Assembly: GCA_905250125.1 (NCBI GenBank)
Contig: CAJNOL010001371.1
Coordinates: 1 to 64,000 of the forward strand
DNA from: Rotaria sordida
Lineage: Eukaryota > Rotifera > Eurotatoria > Philodinida > Philodinidae
Direction: 5' to 3'
DNA: 64,000 nt
Below are positions 45,134-56,406 of the stretch, piece by piece. A program made the translations under genes and the position numbers. The number at the start of each line of letters is the position of its first letter. The first letter of the stretch is position 1. The notes below the pieces were generated by a model. The model was not told the origin of the DNA. It searched no databases and saw only the letters and a list, made by a program, of their open reading frames with translations.

Positions 45134-45854
45134 CTATATTGATTAATTTAAGGTATCCAATAATAATTTTTGCATCTTGCTTTGTAATGATACACGCAAC
45201 AATCACAATGCAATTCGCTCGTAGTGAACATTCGTCCACTTTATCACAAACCGATATTTGATTTGTATGACGTACGAGGTTATTAAGGACTTTTCACTTA
45301 CTGTGTTTGGTATATCTTTTCTTTTCCTTCCTGTCATTCTTATGGTATAGAATGACGTCAAGATTATTGTTCTATTTTTCGTTTTCATGTGTTCCTTTTT
45401 AGAATATTCGAGAAGGTTCTCTCTGAATTGCTCCCATATATATATATGTGCTTCTGTTCTCAAGACTTCAGTTTTTCTGGAAGTTCAATTGACTTACTTT
45501 TACAGTTCAGTGACTGAGTTATTGTTTCTTCTCGAATGGCAGATAGTACTGTGATACGATTTGAAATAAAGAAAGTGTGAATACATGTATCTTACACAAT
45601 CATTTTTGTCTTCCTGTATCTGGTTTTATTAGGAAAACCTTTTATATTAGAGTCCACTAGTGGGCGTAAATATCTTAGTTATTTCCACACAATATCGTCC
45701 AATATACATCTAATACAAACTCTGCATCACAAGGTGATCTCGTACAGTTTGGGTTGAGCGGTGATATCATCTTCTTGGTTAACAGTTAACGTGTCTGATA
45801 CCTACTGGTCAGAAATGCTCCACCGACTTAAAGAATGTCTTTTTTCGAGTGATT

Positions 45855-46136
45855 ATGTTTGTGGAAGCGGAAAAAATTGCCCCTCAAATACCCCTCAACA
45901 ACATCACAGAACGAATTCAAGCAATGCTTGGAATATCCAAAGGGTCTGTTTTTAATCTCAAACAAGAGATGAAGCGTTTGAAAGATGAGCAAGAAGCTGA
46001 GAAGAGAGAGAAAAAAGAAGAAGAAGAAGAAGCAAAAAAGAAGGAAGAAATAACCAATGTGCAACAAAATGTCAGGATGCGACTTCGTCCTTCCTCGGCA
46101 ACAACGGAGAATCCGATTTATTCTCGATTAGATTAA
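45855..46136 (+). CDS. Transposase N-terminal region with helix-turn-helix (ORF1)
   Basis: 93 codons from ATG 45855. The start region is followed by ITERIQAMLGISKGSVFNLK, a helix-turn-helix like those that bind transposon ends, then a very acidic/basic Glu-Lys run (EKREKKEEEEEAKKK). The frame stops at 46134-46136, but the following DNA stays in the same frame as the DDE ORF at 46215, interrupted only by this TAA and one TGA near 46173. Either an unrecognised intron removes the stops, or the copy has been inactivated by nonsense changes. Sequence between the stops still reads like protein. Confidence 0.6.
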   Translation: MFVEAEKIAPQIPLNNITERIQAMLGISKGSVFNLKQEMKRLKDEQEAEKREKKEEEEEAKKKEEITNVQQNVRMRLRPSSATTENPIYSRLD

Positions 46137-46214
46137 ACATCCGCAGCTGCTTCTCCCTCAGTATCACACAGCAAAAGATATTGAGAACCGTCTATTCCTA
46201 CAGCTGAGTCTCCA

Positions 46215-47333
46215 ATGAAACAAGGAAATTCAGGTCGTCTACGCTTGATTCTTAACGAGCAAGGGCAAAATGCCATTAGATATCATTTTCATGTGATGCT
46301 TACCGAAAAGATCGATCCGACGACTAAGACATTACTTGCTCGATTGCTTGCGGAACACCATGATTTTCCAGTGCGCTCGGTTACTACATTATGGCGCCAG
46401 ATGCGTCAACTTGGATTTTCGTATAAAGCAACTGCAAAAAGTCCCGTGCTTCTCGATGGAGTACATTTTGTTGCTCAACGCGCGTCTTACTTTCGTCACC
46501 TCGACGAATTCCGTGCTGCAGGTACTCTTATATATTATCATGATGAGACGTGGTTGGGTGCTGGGCAGGAGAAATGTAATATTTGGATTGATGATCAAGG
46601 GAAAGGTCGGCTGCGCAAACAGGATGGACAGGAAAAGCGCATTGCCATTTCGGCAATGGTGGGATTGGAAGGTTTCGTTGAATCGATTGATGTTTGGCAG
46701 TGCGACAAGGATCATGCTATGAACAGTGAACGATTTCACAAGTGTTTAGAAGATGCTGCTTCTTGTCTTCGGATTAAACATGGTCCTGGTCAACCTATTG
46801 CCATAATAATAGACAACCCACCGTGGCACGATGTATTGTGTGGTGATGCCAAACCACCACGACGTGCTTGGACTAAATATAAACTCCACCAGTGGCTCAC
46901 TAGAAAAAGTATTGCATGGGATGCCACAGTGTCCAAGGCCGAGTTTCTCGAATTTGCATTGTCAAACGTACCACCAAAACGATATGTGACTAATACAATT
47001 GCCCAAGACTTCGATGTCGAAATCTTGCGACTTCCGGTAAAGCATTCTACACTCAATTCCATAGAGCTTGCATGGGCCCAACTCAAGTCACACGTGCCCA
47101 ACACAAATGTTAATTTTCGTCTTTCCGATGTTGAAGATAGTGCGCTCGACTTTATCGCTGCCGTTGATGAAGACTTAGCACAAAGCTTCATCGAGCATAC
47201 ATACACAATTGCAAATATTTTCAAAGCAGCCGATGCCAGTGTTGAAAACAATATTGAGCCACAATTGATTGAAACTGATGAAGAAGAATATTCAGCAGCA
47301 ACAGATGACAATGAGTCTGATATATCTGAGTGA
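46215..47333 (+). CDS. DDE transposase, DD83E type
   Basis: 372 residues from ATG 46215, uninterrupted. The catalytic triad is visible: D110 in YYHDETWLGAG, D200 in IAIIIDNPPWHD and E284 in HSTLNSIELAWAQLK. The second and third acids are 83 residues apart, far more than the 34-39 of classical Tc1/mariner. The extra segment (about 212-270) contains a Trp/Lys-rich block (AWTKYKLHQWLTRK). This matches the widely spaced DDE group of the superfamily (I recall a DD82E group called Sailor; not verified). The C-terminus is acidic. It catalyses cut-and-paste of the surrounding element. The DNA-binding part is in ORF1. The long antisense ORF at 46790-47311 is a shadow. Confidence 0.88.
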   Translation: MKQGNSGRLRLILNEQGQNAIRYHFHVMLTEKIDPTTKTLLARLLAEHHDFPVRSVTTLWRQMRQLGFSYKATAKSPVLLDGVHFVAQRASYFRHLDEFRAAGTLIYYHDETWLGAGQEKCNIWIDDQGKGRLRKQDGQEKRIAISAMVGLEGFVESIDVWQCDKDHAMNSERFHKCLEDAASCLRIKHGPGQPIAIIIDNPPWHDVLCGDAKPPRRAWTKYKLHQWLTRKSIAWDATVSKAEFLEFALSNVPPKRYVTNTIAQDFDVEILRLPVKHSTLNSIELAWAQLKSHVPNTNVNFRLSDVEDSALDFIAAVDEDLAQSFIEHTYTIANIFKAADASVENNIEPQLIETDEEEYSAATDDNESDISE

Positions 47334-47552
47334 TAGTTTGTATGCGTCCCTCCTCTGTACCATCTACATTTGTGATAACTTCTCTCATGCGTACATATGT
47401 CATTGTAATGAAATAGACAGAAAAAAATTAAACATAAAAGAGTAAAAACTCAATTTTTCTCTTGAATCGATTAATGAAGATGGGCAGAAATAGACATACA
47501 CGATGTGCTATGAAGAAATCAAAGATCTTCTATCATCTAAGTAATAACGTTA

Positions 47553-47943
47553 CAACAATCAGTAGATTCTATCACCTCTATGGATGGGGAGGTTTGAGAC
47601 AAAAAAAAATTGAAAATTTAGCATTATTCGATTTCAGGAGACTTTTTCTTGTATCTCAGAGACACCTGAGAGAAGTGCGAAACTTTCAGCGTTTATAGAG
47701 CAGATGCTAGGCTACAATTTGGCTAAATTGAAATTAAGAATGTATGTAATAAAAAGAGTCTGTCAGAGTTTTATTAAAAACACCTGCAATACATCCAAAA
47801 AAATTTCAAAGTTCATTGACTCTCAGTTATAGAGGTATCCCCAGCCAGTCTCTATCTAACGGTTAGAATCGCGCTTCAATAGCTATTAACTTTGCAGAGT
47901 TATTAAACAAACAACTGAGTCCACTTTATTTTGAAATGGATAA
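47553..47943. repeat. Right terminal inverted repeat
   Basis: Inverse partner of 44742-45133, differing by about one base in ten. Confidence 0.93.
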
Positions 47944-48775
47944 TAGCTCTCATCCAATCAGCATTTTCAAGCTGGATCGATGTGAGCGGAGCTGAGTGTG
48001 GAAGTGGGATGTGAGTTGTTCATGTGGTAAAGAGGTGTGTGTTTGTGTACCTGTGTTCTATAGATGGAACTGGTCTGGGGTTTTATGTTTCGTACTGGTA
48101 CCGCCCTCATTAATTCTGATCTAGTCCGAGCGGCCGGTATACTCATTCACCTAGTCGACTGATAAACAGCGGTGTACTGGCGCACAGGTTAGTCTAAAAT
48201 CCATATCGGTATTTATTGCATCTCTTCAGTTGGCCATTCTTTTAAAGGATATACACTTTGAAGATGAAATGCTATTGTCTTCATCCTTTTTTTTCACATA
48301 AATTGACTGATGAAGATTGGACAATTACTTCCAATAAGGATGTGGATGTTCAGTTATACTTGTGATTGGTTGAATGCATGAAAAGAAGAATCATAGTGAC
48401 ATCGAGAACCACATACACACTGACATCGACACATCTATTGCCAATACACTTGTACTCACGTACACATTCCTATCCATCCTCACGGATATATTTCATTTTG
48501 ATATCGATTGGGCTTGTACAGTGGCATATTATTCAGAAAAAGTTTATCATTTGGTCGAGGATTAAACAAGTTGCAACGATAAGCATCACATGTCTTTATT
48601 GCAGTTTTAGAAAATTCTGTAAGGTACTTTTTTCAGAAATTAGCAGTTTTGAAATAGTGAGAAGAGAAAAGCTAGTCCTATCCTAGATTTTGATAGGACA
48701 ATATTTTTTAAAAATTCTGCAAAGATTCTACCAAAAAATATAATAATATTCTCGAGGAAACTTAGTAAAATCCTG

Positions 48776-48828
48776 GGGTGTGAGTGTGGGTGTAATTGTT
48801 CTCTTTAATAGTATCCACACTCACACCC
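48776..48828. repeat. Perfect GT-rich hairpin
   Basis: GGGTGTGAGTGTGG (48776-48789) and its exact inverse CCACACTCACACCC (48815-48828) flank a 25-base loop. The identical 14-mer recurs at 55602. Confidence 0.9.
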
Positions 48829-48959
48829 TTGAAACTTTGCATTCAGACGCGCCTTAATGAGAACAGTTTATTGTGAGTGTTTCAGATCTTTTAGTTTGCT
48901 TCTCTTCTGAAATAAGAATATCAACTCTGTCGGTGAGATGTAACAGACACTCTATTATC

Positions 48960-49220
48960 ATAGTTGTATCTTAGGATAGGAACAGCGACAAGATCAACAA
49001 AAAATATGCTTGTTAAGACCTGTCTCTATGCAAACTTTCAAGTCGAAATTCAAAAAATCAGTTTTTCTATTATCACGGCATTGATTTAAAAAGATACCTT
49101 AAGAGTGTATCATCGCCGTAGTAATAAGCTAAGGACACGAACTCTTTTCAAAGTATTTATAGCTGATTTGGATCTACATAATGCACATAATCCTGACTCA
49201 AAAGCGATTGAAAAGTTAAA
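48960..49220. repeat. Solo arm related to the 21616-22088 foldback
   Basis: Matches the right arm of that element in order: TATCTTAGGATA, TATGCAAACTTTC, AAATTCAAAAAATCA, GAACTCTTTTCA and CAAAAGCGATT. Confidence 0.6.
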
Positions 49221-49710
49221 GGACCTTCTTCATGAGTAACGCCCATTGATGGAAAACTTTTTGGATACGATCGACCCCGTACTTTGATACTTTCAGTGAA
49301 ATTTTTCAAACGGAATTGAATAGTCACTTCGAAGATATGAGATACTTTTTTCTGAGTTTTTGTATTCAGTAAATAGTGCACCCTACATATTTTTCAGATG
49401 ACTAGAACCCATTGAGTCCAAAATTTTCGGATCCGGTTAACAGAAAATTTTTTGGACTCAAATTTGAAATCAATCTGACGGATGCTAGTATTAAGAATTA
49501 TCAAGTTTTATTCTTCATTCACAAATATTCACATTCTTACTGAATATAAAGTTTTTATCTTTGCATTTTGTTAGTGACATATTTAGTCGAATAATAATGA
49601 ATTCTTTTCTCTGAAACTAAATCAATACATAAAAGTTTATTTAAATAATCACAAACTAGTTCAATTAAAAGATGTAATCAATGAAAGACAAGATATTCCA
49701 TTCATAATCA

Positions 49711-50670
49711 TTAATAAGTATATGTTTTATTCAATCTCATTGCTAAATGTTCACCAGCTGTTAATGAATCTTCATTATCATAGTCAAGTACATGTTTAGC
49801 ATGTTCATCTTTTTCAAATTTTTGAGCAAGAATTAATTTTGATGGAATTGGTGATAATAATGTTAAATCATTAGGATCACAAAAGAAAGCTATAGAAAAT
49901 CGTTCATTGTCTTTTGTTGAATTAATTGTTGGCATAATAACACGATGAACAGTACTTTTAATAAAACCTTTTGACCAATATTCAAATGCATCACCAAAAT
50001 TAACAACAATCATATCATCAAATGGTTCAACAGAATACCAAGTATTTGTAGAACGATCAAGTACTTGAAGACCTGATTTATGTTCATGTTGAAAAAGAAG
50101 AGTTAATGAACCATAATCAGAATGAGCACCAGCTCCAATATATTCATCGGATTGATTTTCGATGGCAGGATAATGAAGAAGTCGAAGAGTATTATCAGGT
50201 TTAAGTTCCCATTTATGTCTTGATGTAAAATAATCCAAATCAATATTAAAACATTGAGCAACATATGTTAATAATTGCATACATAAATCATAGCAATCAC
50301 GATAAAATTTAGTTATGAATTGATAATTATCTAATTCAGAAAATAGAGGAGGTAATTTATCAGGTTGCATTGATTTTTTTATGTTGAATGCTTCTTTTTC
50401 ATCGATTAATTTTGTACTTGTAGTATCAAGATTTTCTTGTCCACGTCGAATATAACCATAATTTTCTTCTCTAATGATATATTGTTCTTTAACATTTAAT
50501 GGTAAACGAAAAAATTCTTTAGCAAGTTTAAACATGCATTCTTGAGCATTCAAAAGGTTATGATTACGGAGATAGAAAAAACCAATTGTAGAACAAGCAT
50601 TTAATATTGACTGGACTATAGTTGATTCATCTGCCTTCAAATCGATTACAGGCAACGAAAAACATGACAT
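49711..50670 (-). CDS. 2-oxoglutarate/Fe(II) oxygenase, isopenicillin-N-synthase-like, intronless
   Basis: 319 residues in one uninterrupted frame. The N-terminal DIOX_N-type region (PVIDL at residues 7-11, then GFFYLRNH) is followed by the double-stranded beta-helix core with H183-x-D185 (AHSDYGSLTLL), H242 (STVHRV) and the R257-x-S259 pair that binds 2-oxoglutarate. All metal and cosubstrate residues are present, so it should be active, hydroxylating or oxidising an unknown small molecule. This family is abundant in plants, fungi and bacteria and uncommon in animals. Together with the lack of introns and the TE-rich setting, this suggests horizontal acquisition. A poly(A)-type TTTATT lies downstream at about 49638. 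No short-range acceptor precedes the ATG. Confidence 0.92.
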   Translation of the reverse strand: MSCFSLPVIDLKADESTIVQSILNACSTIGFFYLRNHNLLNAQECMFKLAKEFFRLPLNVKEQYIIREENYGYIRRGQENLDTTSTKLIDEKEAFNIKKSMQPDKLPPLFSELDNYQFITKFYRDCYDLCMQLLTYVAQCFNIDLDYFTSRHKWELKPDNTLRLLHYPAIENQSDEYIGAGAHSDYGSLTLLFQHEHKSGLQVLDRSTNTWYSVEPFDDMIVVNFGDAFEYWSKGFIKSTVHRVIMPTINSTKDNERFSIAFFCDPNDLTLLSPIPSKLILAQKFEKDEHAKHVLDYDNEDSLTAGEHLAMRLNKTYTY

Positions 50671-51354
50671 CGTTATCTATTTATTTATTTTTTGGTGACA
50701 ATAATAAAAGAAAGCAAGAGATCTCAAGAATCGAAAAAAAAAGATCAAACAAGTCAACAGATGAATCATACTATTCGAACAAGTACTGACATCTAACAAG
50801 ATTCTACGTAAATACTATATTTCGAAGACGTCTACAATATGAACATTTCTGATAAGATTGATTAGAGATATTCATTTTGAATGTGAACTTATTTTCATAT
50901 GGTTTCAATTTACAAATTTTGCTTCTAGATAATGAAACGAAAAAAGCTTGTTAGCACAGCTCCTCTGAGACTGAAATGTAGAACTCACACAAATTCTTTA
51001 GCCTCCTTAAACTAATGAAAAATAAGTAAAGTAAAAAATGACTTCTAGACTAGAGTTATTTTTCAAGACGTTCGATCGCTTCAGTGAGAATCTTTCTTAT
51101 TTATTTTTCAAACCTCGAAAAGAATTTTTTTTTGTTTTTTGGATGGAGGAGGGAGATTGGAGAGCTGGAAAATTTCGACTTAGAACTTACACTCACTATT
51201 TTCTTCGAAAATATATGTGAGTTTCACAAAAACAACTGAATAATGTTTCACGCCTCTTTGACGTCATTCGTGAAACAAGGAAATTTTTATAATTTACAAA
51301 TAGACTCTTCATAAGATGAGTCAAAAAATATTTATTGTAGCCTCCCTTTTTTAT
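50671..51354. other. Intergenic with a repeat shared with 59240-59900
   Basis: Blocks such as GAAAATATATGTGAG and GGAGGAGGGAGA near 51140-51225 recur at 59770-59855 in the same orientation. No gene seen. Confidence 0.5.
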
Positions 51355-53105
51355 CCTAGGGGAAAATAGCAAGACTTCAGGAGTGCCTACTTCAAGTGTA
51401 CTTCACTTATACTTCTATCGTACTTCAGCTACTTCCATTGCTACTTCCATGACATTTCGGTGGTACTTCAGATACTTCCATTGCTACTTCAACGGTATTT
51501 CATGTACTTCCACTAATACTTCCATCGTACTTCACATACTTCCACTGACACTTCCAATGTACTTCACATACTTCCACTGATACTTCTATCCTACTTCACA
51601 TACTTCCCTTATACTTCATGTACTTCCACTGATACTTCTGTCGTACTTCACATACTTCCATTTTACTTCATGTGAATTCCTGTTAAGGTTATCAAATGTT
51701 CATGATAGCGACACGAGTAGCTGCTTCAGTACCCAAGGAAAATGAAAAGCTATTCAGAATAGCTTGCGTGATAGGAAATTGATTCCTTAGGTTAATGACA
51801 AAAAAAATATATTTTTTATCAGATTCTTACTACAGGAAATTCGATTTCATGACTATTACCGACAGTTTAGCTGTCTAAGTATTACCAAGTGCAGTAGGTA
51901 TGTTTCATCTATCATCTAACCAACAATTCACGATAAATTTGAGGAAAGATTTATTTTGAATCATACTCTTTCGTTGACGCTAAACCTTTCACTGAATAAT
52001 CAATTATTCTAGTTCGCATCAACAATCGATGTATGTGCACGTATATAGTCATTTAAATATAGTTGATAATTGAATCTATTATATGTATTTTATTAAAAAT
52101 CATAAAAACATGTTCATTGTTTATCTACTTGAGAAAGGTAAACAATTATAAATTTGAACAAACTCCTGATACAAAAAAAAAGAAAACATCACGTTAATCT
52201 TTACATAGGAATAAATAATGTATATAACAGAGAGATTAAAATATGAATGATAGTCTTTAACAGAAAATGGGTGTAAGTTATTTCTCATTCTGAATTAAAA
52301 TTCACATCATTTCTAAATCTATTAAATATAATTGATTTTAAAAACTAATAATAAATTTTTCAGAACTGTTTACGAAACGATCTTCTTTATATAGCAAAGA
52401 TATGAGACAGTAAAGTGCTTGAACATTTTCTCTCCTCAACTATCATACAAAATTTGATACATTATTCTGTTTTAATTACTTGTACAGTGCGCGGCGTTTA
52501 TCTTGACTGAAAAAACTGCGCTGTATTGAACTTTTAGGATTATTAAGTAAAATAAATACTATGGAAGAATAATCAATATTTGCGCTTAATACGTGACGTT
52601 ATATGCATACTCTTTGCGATCATTTCAACCGGATTAACTGTTGAATTTGTTATCTATTTAATTTCCCCAGTAGAAATTAAATGAAATTGATTCGTTTTCG
52701 GAGAAGTATATAACGAAGCTCGTTATTTAAAAAGAAAAACACATGTTCCAAATTCATTTATAACTAACAAGTTCTCATAGCGAATACGATCATCAGAGAG
52801 AAAGGTACAAAAGACTTTCAGTTCTTTATGAGTTGAATCTCCTGAACTTATTAAATACAGCATTTGTCATATTTTCAGAAAACAATAATGTTTAGCACAC
52901 TTATAACATCAATAAGAAATATGCACTTTGCTTAAGTCGTATTTCAGTAAACGCCTATCTTACTTCCCGGTACTTCAAGCATACTTCACTTGTACTTCTT
53001 GATACTTCAAGCGTACTTCGTGGTACTTCGGTCGTACTTCCATTGTACTTCAGCATACTTCAAAAATATTCTGAAGTAGATGAAGTCCTGCTATTTTCCT
53101 CTAGG
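51355..53105. mobile_element. Element with 25-bp TIRs and subterminal TACTTC arrays
   Basis: The left tip CCTAGGGGAAAATAGCAAGA(CTTCA) at 51355-51379 and the inverse right tip at 53081-53105 differ at two of 25 bases. Directly inside each tip is a tandem array of 10-12-base TACTTC units: 51380-51672 on the left, about 52930-53080 on the right. The 1.25-kb middle is AT-rich without a usable ORF. I see no clear target duplication. It looks like a non-autonomous DNA transposon whose ends have expanded into satellites. Confidence 0.7.
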
Positions 53106-53225
53106 GGCGCGGTGATGTTTATGTTCATCCATACCCTCACATCCATACACACCCATACAAACACTCGCATCCACATCCATGCCACAGCCCACACCTACCC
53201 ACATCCTCAGGACTCGATAAATCAC
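53106..53225. repeat. C-rich ACACCC/CATCC-type tract
   Basis: Repeated CCATACACACCC, CACATCCATACC and CCCACACCTACCCACATCC words. Resembles degenerate telomere-type repeats. The open frame across it is a composition artefact. Confidence 0.6.
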
Positions 53226-55870
53226 AACATTTCTCGATCGCTGACGGTAATACTAATGATGAGTTAGTAATCCTGGACAACATGACCAGTATCAATAAAA
53301 AAAACCGAGAGGCTTCATCACATAAAAAAATGTCAATATTGGATAAAATTGATCTGCTTATGTTTTCCTTTGAGATTATTCTGTTCTGTGAAATATGATA
53401 AGATTCTGAGACTTTAAATGTTTTTTCATTACCTTATATTCATGACAGTAATATTTGCTTCGAAATCGAAATCATCACATGAGAATAATGCGTAGTATTT
53501 TTTTTCTGTCGCTCAGATAACATACAGCAAATAATGCAAAGGCAGTTTCGTTTTTTGATCTCAAGAGTAAAAACGAAAGAAACAATGAATATATTGTCGT
53601 ATCAAAATATACAATTCTAACTATTCACAAAAAGTTAATATTAAAAAAACTCGGTATTGTCGTGAACTCAGACAGTAGTTGATATCAACACAAAATAATT
53701 GTTTTCATTCAAATTTCAAAATTTTCTCTTGAGAATTGCGCATAGACTCTGTTTCTTATTTCAAATAGAAGGACAATAATTTATGAAAGTGAAATATTCA
53801 ATAAATCTTTAACATTTCGCAATTGTAGAAAAACAAAAAAAGAATCAATAGATTTTAGACTAAATTTTAATGAAAATATTTTTAAAGAATCGATTCAACA
53901 ACAAACAAATTTTTACCATCTTGTGGATTGTTGAGTTTAAATTCAAATATGACTTTGAGAAATCTTATTTATGTGTATCGAAGAACAGTTTGGATTTAGT
54001 CAATGTTCGAATTTTTCTTTCAGATGAATAAACAAAAACAAAAAAAAAGAGAATCACTAAATCTTCCATTTCACGACGAACCTTATTCAATAAAAATAAA
54101 ACACTTTCAAAAAAAACCAATCCAATTTTGAAATGTAATACCTCAAAATAGCTCAAAAAGAAAAAAAAAACAAAATAAAATTCGTCAAAACTCTCAGATG
54201 AAGTTTTGATTTGATTTAATCATAATGAGATCTTCTTCGTTTCAATGAATCACACAAAGAAATTTTAAAGACAACATCAAATATGAATATTACACAAGAA
54301 TTCATAAGGACACAATAAATTTTTTTATCAAAATTCAAAAAACACAAAACACATAGTCATTTATATTTGAAATCAACTTTCTCTAAAAAGATTAGTTTCA
54401 TTTCTGAATACATTTCCACCAGATTGACTTTTAATTATTCGTCCTTAAAATATTTTAGATAAGTGAATAATTGTTCGAAAAGATAATTCTCTTATTTTAC
54501 GTAATCTCATTCAATTTTCATTATGCATTGTTAAATCATTTGAATTTTCTCCATCTGTTTATTTCTTCAGTCAATCGATAAATTTTTGTTCAGAAATAAT
54601 AAAGCATAGAAAAAAAAGAATTCATATCTGAAGGGATTTGTACAAAATCATCGAAAATTTTTGAGGTTCTTTCAAATTAATTTCAACAAAAATATTAATC
54701 GAATATTAAAATTTATCGAAATAAAACGATGTTTCAATCTTAGACAATCTATTGACTCATTCTTAGTTAAATATTGTTGCAACAACATGTTTCATAATCG
54801 AATAGACAAAATAAAAGTAATGTTTTTTTCTTTCCTTCAAAAATATCTCAATAAATTCAATGAAATAAAAAGAAAATAATGAAAATCTTTTCTTTTCAAT
54901 CATCACTATAAGAAAATCAAAATTCAATTCTTTTCATTCTTAATTGATATTTGATGAAAAAAAAAGTTTTTTAAAGATTTTCTTCTAAATTTTTTCCACG
55001 TTTTTAATGAATTTTTCATTTTGATGTCTTACACAACAATGAATAATCATGCCAAGTATTTCAAACATTTTTTTTGTTTTCTCATCTTTAAAACTGTGAA
55101 TAATGAAAAAAGTTGAAAAGAAAGATTTTTTTCAACTGTTTTTTGCACGATTGAAATTTTCATCTGATTGATTTATTTTTGTTCATTAAAATCAAACTGT
55201 TACATAATAAACAATTATTTCTCAACCGATATACACGACTATGTAACTTCATCTTTTCTTCTTCGTCTCTTCTGTCTGTTCTTCTATTTCGTCTTTCGTC
55301 AATACGTTGACTCATCTTCTTTTCTTTTTACTTAAGGATGTATTTCGTATTCGTTTTCTCCTTTTCAATTAACTGAAGAACATTTTTTTTCTTTTTGCTT
55401 TTTCAATATTCGTCTTCTCAGAAAGGCAAACATTGTTGTTTTTCGTTCCTCTCTTTTGGTAAAAATTCTCTTTTTTCTCAATAAACTATTCATTCGTTTC
55501 GCTTCACTGCGTTCAAAAAGTACGTCGCTATCTAACAGGTGCCTCACCAACTTGTTGTCAATCTCGCATCACAACAAAATAAATTGGATATTGATTTATT
55601 AGGGTGTGAGTGTGGACGTAGATTAGAAACAGGTTTACATTCACACCCACACTCCAAAAACAAGAAAAATGAGTGCTACATTGCTGTGTTCTATTTGTCT
55701 TTATACACCAGAGGCATTTTTTTTTCTTCCTATCAACGTTCGCTTCGTTTGGTAGTGGCTGAGAGTCATGACTGTGAATCATAAGTTGTGCGTCTGAGTA
55801 ATACTTTCGCGTCAACATTTGCGTGTTTTTTTCTCCATCATTTTCATTTCTCTTCGTTGCTCGATCGCTC
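53226..55870. other. AT-rich intergenic DNA
   Basis: No exon supported on either strand. A pyrimidine-rich zone lies at 55240-55480. A GT-rich hairpin lies at 55602-55655 (next entry). Confidence 0.5.
55602..55655. repeat. GT-rich hairpin, second copy
   Basis: GGGTGTGAGTGTGG on the left and TCACACCCACACTCC on the right form an imperfect hairpin. The left arm is identical to that at 48776. Confidence 0.8.
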
Positions 55871-55878
55871 TATATACA

Positions 55879-56406
55879 ATGAATTTAATTTCTCATCGAT
55901 CAACGTTTGACGCTTTTGATGCTACTGTGCCAATACATATCTATCACAATGATTATTTTCCCTATGAGCACGTTCATTCTGTACTTGGCCCACTTTTCGA
56001 AAATTACTATGGTGTTGACGGTCTTCGAAGCATGGTAGAAAATATCGATCATATCTGGTGTGCCTACGATATCTATACATATCAATGTATTGGTTGCGCT
56101 CTTGTTCAATATGAACCTGACCGTAAAACGCTTTACATCAAACTATTCGGTGTGCGTCCTATTAGTCAAGGTCAAGGTGTCGGAACTCGTTTATTGGATG
56201 CTGTTCTTTCTTGGGCAAAACGCCAAAGATATTTAGCTGTTTTACTCCATACTCAAGCCGATAACTACAAGGCAATTGGTTTGTATGAGAAAGTGGGCTT
56301 TCGCAAACAGTTGCGCTTGACGAACTTTTTTCATTCTCAAACACCTGTATGGTCACTTCTATCAGGTGAATCAGATGCATTTCTGATGATTGCGTATTTG
56401 AATTAG
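55879..56406 (+). CDS. GNAT-family N-acetyltransferase, intronless
   Basis: 175 residues from ATG 55879 (the frame is open upstream but has no earlier ATG). The acetyl-CoA binding signature is clear: YIKLFGVRPISQGQGVGTRL with the Q-G-x-G-x-G loop, then AVLLHTQADN and AIGLYEKVGFRK (motif B). The N-terminal third has no recognised partner. The protein should transfer an acetyl group from acetyl-CoA to an unknown amine. No signal peptide. Single exon, in contrast to the intron-rich genes to the left. The flanks carry GT-rich hairpins and a broken SET gene. An AATAAA lies near 56525. Confidence 0.88.
   Translation: MNLISHRSTFDAFDATVPIHIYHNDYFPYEHVHSVLGPLFENYYGVDGLRSMVENIDHIWCAYDIYTYQCIGCALVQYEPDRKTLYIKLFGVRPISQGQGVGTRLLDAVLSWAKRQRYLAVLLHTQADNYKAIGLYEKVGFRKQLRLTNFFHSQTPVWSLLSGESDAFLMIAYLN

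Larger units (their letters stand above)
44742..47943 (+). mobile_element. Complete IS630/Tc1/mariner-superfamily transposon with long TIRs
   Basis: A 3,202-bp element starts TTATCCATTTCAAAATAAA and ends with its inverse, flanked on both sides by TA (44740-44741, 47944-47945), the usual target duplication of this superfamily. The terminal inverted repeats are about 391 bp (44742-45133 and 47553-47943) and about 90% alike. Inside are a helix-turn-helix ORF and a DDE transposase ORF. The base composition of the transposase (GC-richer) differs from the host genes. Confidence 0.9.
47946..49635. other. Intergenic region with GT-rich and arm-type repeats
   Basis: No gene supported. It holds GT-rich stretches (47975-48060), the hairpin at 48776-48828 and a solo copy of the 21616 foldback arm at 48960-49220. 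Confidence 0.5.

Noticed and set aside
46790..47311. 173-codon minus-strand ORF
   Set aside because: Antisense shadow of the transposase gene.
53043..53267. His/Thr-rich ORF
   Set aside because: Runs through C-rich telomere-like repeats; composition artefact.
55365..55550. Basic Arg/Lys-rich minus-strand ORF
   Set aside because: Short, no domain, pyrimidine-rich template; no splice or poly(A) support.
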